A DNA stretch of 64,000 nucleotides from Mesostigma viride (taxonomy: Eukaryota; Streptophyta; Mesostigmatophyceae; Mesostigmatales; Mesostigmataceae), in assembly GCA_009746045.1 (NCBI GenBank), contig RPFO01000154.1, positions 1,483,512 through 1,547,511 on the forward strand, written 5' to 3'. How positions within the stretch are numbered: the stretch's first letter is position 1; the number at the start of each line of letters is the position of its first letter. The translations under genes and the position numbers were made by a program. This document shows, one piece after another, positions 50,198-64,000 of the stretch. A model generated the notes under the pieces. That model had not been told where the DNA came from. It was given only the letters and a program-made list of their open reading frames with translations, and made no database searches.

Positions 50198-50434
50198 AAC
50201 ATCTAAACTCTTCTCTTAATCAACAATCTATATTACCAATAGCCGCCGCCTATCAAACAGATCCTATTCATCACGCGCGTCAACGCCCCGTCATCGCCCC
50301 GTCATCGCCCCGTGATCGCCATGCCGAGCCAGCCGAGGGCCAACCTCTTAACTCTTTACATTTGTATTCGGAGTAGTAGTCAACGACCTATATTACCAAT
50401 AGCCGCCGCATATCAAAAAGGTCGTATTCATGAC

Positions 50435-50484
50435 GCCCGTCGAGGGCGATGACGGTGACGCCGTCACCGTCATCGCCCACGGGC
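50435..50484. repeat. Second, imperfect copy of the palindrome
   Basis: The same arms, GCCCGTCGAGGGCGATGACG and its complement, with a few bases missing from the right arm. Confidence 0.85.
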
Positions 50485-50690
50485 CAACATCTAAACTCTT
50501 CTCTTAATCAACAATCTATATTACCAATAGCCGCCGCCTGTCAAACAGATCCTATTCATCACGCGCGTCAACGCCCCGTCATCGCCCCGTCATCGCCCCG
50601 TCATCGCCCCGTCATCGCCCCGTCATCGCTCCGTGATCGCCATGCCGACTGCCGAGGGCCAACCTCTTAACTCTTTATTCGGAGTAATAG

Positions 50691-51240
50691 TTAACTGCCG
50701 GCATTGCCATACAAGAAGAAGCTCTCGATCCTAGGTATAAACTACCTCGGGTATCATCATCGTAATTGCTAGCATCGAGATCATTCATACCTACCGACGA
50801 TGGCCAGCTGCAAAAGAAAAATGTCGACCAACAGACAGGACCTATCGCCGGGAACCCTCAAGGCAATAAGGGCGAGACAGGCTTTCACCGTTAAGTAAAG
50901 TTGTCCACATCGTGCTAAGGAATTTGTGCTAATCTATGAGTACCTATATGGACACTTTGTCGCATTTTTTACATGGCAAATAAGCGATGTATGTGTCATG
51001 TAGGCTGCCATTGGTGCATGCATGCATGGGCCAGCAATGATGGTCAGAGGTACATTGTGCCTATGAGATAACCATCGATTTGTTGATCAGCAAGTGATTC
51101 ATTACGTGAGACAACAATATGTTTGGGGGCTAAGCTTCTTACATTGGTCACATGGCCCGCCATAATTGTTTTCTTATGTGTTTAAGGTTAGGGCTCTGTT
51201 CATGACTGAACGTCATGAACGCGCTCTATTCATGACATTG
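50691..51240. other. Intergenic, no gene seen
   Basis: Ordinary composition, no repeat or coding signal I can support. Confidence 0.5.
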
Positions 51241-51480
51241 ATTAATTGATTTTAATTAGTCTCATGTCCATGTTGGGGGACCGGGATCTCTGAATTCCCC
51301 AAAGAAGATATAGTGGAAGTCCCCCAAGACGTCAATATCCGTCAAGACGTCAATAACTACATGTATGTCCACAGCTCAGCTAGTAGTCTAAAATATGGGC
51401 CTCGAGCTAATCTTGCACGCAAGCAATGCCTATCATCAAGGATGAATTAATGCCTATCAACAAGGAGACAATCATGCTTG
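51241..51480 (-). mobile_element. Diverged LINE 3' end and shared repeat fragment
   Basis: TTTTAATTAG followed by TCTCATGTCCATGTTGGGGGAC, related to the 3' hairpin at 6765. Downstream words (ACATGTATGTCCACAGCTC, GGGCCTCGAGCTAATCTTGC) match 20470-20540. Confidence 0.5.
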
Positions 51481-51814
51481 TTAAATTTCCTAGGACCCAC
51501 AACTGGGGGGTCGTAGTCTTTGACAAAGTCCGCCTGGGCAACGCTACTAATCCTACATATCCGAGGTCCCGTGTATGAATAAGAGGGGTTGAGCGGATGA
51601 CGCCAGTGTCTGTGCTCTGCATGTCAGCTAAAATCATATCGCGGAGACAAACATATGGCGGTATGTCCAATGTTGGCCACTGCGTCGCCTAACAGGTTGT
51701 TACATGGTCGGCAAGGGCCTGACCATGTAAGAAGATATCTCCCTGGCTGGCCAGTCCACAAGGAACCAGCAGGGACCTCATCTGAATCAACCTGATTTAT
51801 TAACTAACTACTTA

Positions 51815-52157
51815 ATTCATTTATTAAACTCATGCCCCCATTAGGGAGTCAAGGAGCATTAGGTAACCCCGATTCATTCATTAATTAATTATTTAAACAC
51901 GTGCTCCCGTTGGGGAGTCACGGAGCACCGAAGTGCTTTTAATGCCTGTGTGTGCACAACAGGAGAAAGGGCAGAGACCCCCACTCTCCTTCATGCCTAA
52001 GGCATGCCACAGCTGCATTCGGGAACGCTAGCTAAACGGACACGCTAACGATCCGGCAATCTGTGGGTGCAATAAGACTCATGTGAGCATGGCATAACAC
52101 TAGGAGCGTGGGCAAGTAATCTCATCATAGCCAGGACGTAGCATGGCTGTACTAGGG
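51815..52157 (-). mobile_element. 5'-truncated LINE 3' UTR copy (and a second 3' end)
   Basis: From the hairpin GTGCTCCCGTTGGGGAGTCA at about 51902 to 52157 the sequence matches the 3' UTR of LINE B (14776-15030) with scattered changes. A further diverged hairpin with its own tail lies at about 51825-51860, so one LINE 3' end sits beside another. Confidence 0.75.
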
Positions 52158-52655
52158 GGGGCCCACAATCAATCTACAATACCCATGCCAAATTTTATTA
52201 CTTGAGGAGACGCCATTTCAACAAATACATGACAATTGATGCTCATTGTGAATGCGTTTCCACATGAAATCATTACCATTTCATGCAATTTGGTCACTGG
52301 TGCGCTTTCCGCGTGCACTTTTCATTACTAGATTGCTTAAATTTATTAAAATTTATTAACATTTATTAAAATTTATTCAAGTCGGGGTAAAATTGGCTGT
52401 TTTTGTCATAGTGTCATGCACTCGGAGGGTAAGCAAGTGAGACAAGTTGTAGATTATTTACAATTGCACAACCCTCTCCACGACCCCGCTAGTTCTATTT
52501 ATAGAACGAATTATAATTATTGCCAAAATTGTGCACAAGCCTGTGCACAACCCAACCAGTAATTCCCACTTGAACTTTGAATATTCAAGTGAATGCTCTG
52601 GAGACAGATGTACAGATCGATCTTTACAAATGTACACGAGTTCAGATCAAGCTAT
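52158..52655. other. Intergenic, AT-rich
   Basis: Includes a short AAATTTATTAAAATTTATT repeat (52337-52382). It lies downstream of the stop codon of the following minus-strand gene. No gene seen. Confidence 0.5.
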
Positions 52656-63263
<10,608 letters not shown>

Positions 63264-64000
63264 CTGTGACACGCAGACGACAAAGAAAAAATCCGCCGAA
63301 TATGTTAGCAAGCGGTGCGGTGCAGCACACACATCTGACAAAGCTCATAGGTCAACCCTTAAAACCGTGTCCAACTGCCCGCTATAAAAACCGGGCAATT
63401 GTCACTTTCCATGATAATGTCCACAAACCAACCTAATAGTTAGTTATGGTCCATTATAGGACACAAGCACACACATATATTCACCACCTTGGGGGTCATG
63501 TCATTGGTCATATTGCAATGTCCTATGGGTGCCAAATATAGCACCCCCTGACAGAAAGGAAGCTAGTAAAGGGCTCATGAACACCAAGGTTGCATGTGGA
63601 GGAGCAGGGACCCAGCTGCAAGCTCTAACAATAAATGCCCACTACAAATAGCGGACAGTTTGGTTTGTGACACCTGTTAGCATTACAAAGCTCAATTCTC
63701 ATCCCGTAGCAACAAAAATGTAATGTCCGCTGTAAATATCACTCAAAACGGCTAAAGGGTTAAAACGAAGTTGTAGTTGTTTTGCGGCATCAAGTTTCAA
63801 AGTACGTACTGGGATACCCTTCGCCAGCCTGCTTGGCATCCAGTAGGATAAGATCTTGGAACCAGTAAGGGGGCTTCGCTTGCTGCGGCAGATGGTGCAA
63901 TCCAATTTGAATCTCTGCGCGCAAAACATACACAAACGAACAACCCTCATAGGTTGAGCAATCCACAAAATCATGCCATTACTGTAACAACATGGCAAAG
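63264..64000 (-). other. Upstream of the large gene; possible exon at 63810-63914
   Basis: Between an AG at 63916-63915 and a strong donor GTACGT at 63809 the minus strand is open in more than one frame, one of which reads protein-like (PPYWFQDLILLDAKQAGEG). That frame does not meet the next exon in phase, so I cannot join it. The rest shows nothing recognisable. Confidence 0.25.

Larger units (their letters stand above)
49955..50690. repeat. Composite ~300-bp repeat with CCCCGTCATCG runs
   Basis: Two alternating unit types share ACCTATATTACCAATAGCCG and TCAAACAGATCCTATTCATC. One type continues with repeated CCCCGTCATCG decamers, the other with a palindrome (50142-50197 and 50435-50484). About two and a half composite units are present. 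No gene. Confidence 0.85.

Overview
Eukaryotic nuclear DNA: the real genes have GT-AG introns with consistent phases, the sequence is crowded with LINE, copia-type and DNA transposons, and micro- and minisatellites are extreme. A plant-like multi-BRCT gene and the transposon families suggest a green-lineage or other protist alga, but the species cannot be fixed from the sequence. No rRNA, tRNA or CRISPR was seen.

Layout. 1-5.15 kb: at least four exons of a minus-strand multi-BRCT gene whose introns contain degenerate tandem copies of its own exon edges. 5.34-14.09 kb: a 2.9-kb unit in three tandem copies; each holds a LINE ORF1 5' part, a 389-bp inverted-repeat element and a LINE 3' end. 14.1-19.0 kb: a triple nest of LINE copies, with two insertions bounded by 11-bp target duplications; the innermost has an intact L1-ORF1p-like gene and no reverse transcriptase. 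19.2-23.3 kb: truncated LINE ORF2 pieces (C-terminus twice, endonuclease once), a zinc-knuckle relic, a (CATC)n tail.

23.3-49.95 kb: a copia-like retroelement with the order integrase-protease-RT-RNase H, plus a 4-kb non-coding stretch, duplicated in tandem. Copy 1 was then hit by a 475-bp inverted-repeat element, and copy 2 by an 11,275-bp DNA transposon (32,513-43,787). Each copy preserves the other's empty site. The large transposon has 29-bp perfect terminal inverted repeats, a 3-bp target duplication and two divergently transcribed genes: a DUF7869/DDE-like protein with a 1.5-kb GC-rich minisatellite inside its reading frame, and a zinc-finger, coiled-coil, poly-Q protein. This is the best candidate for an undescribed system.

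49.95-52.6 kb: composite repeats with a 56-bp palindrome, then LINE 3' ends. 52.66-63.26 kb: a minus-strand gene of unknown function with at least four exons. Two of its introns are filled with the same 46-bp palindromic minisatellite, and one of these also holds a 4.6-kb hexanucleotide array. 63.3-64 kb: little that can be assigned.
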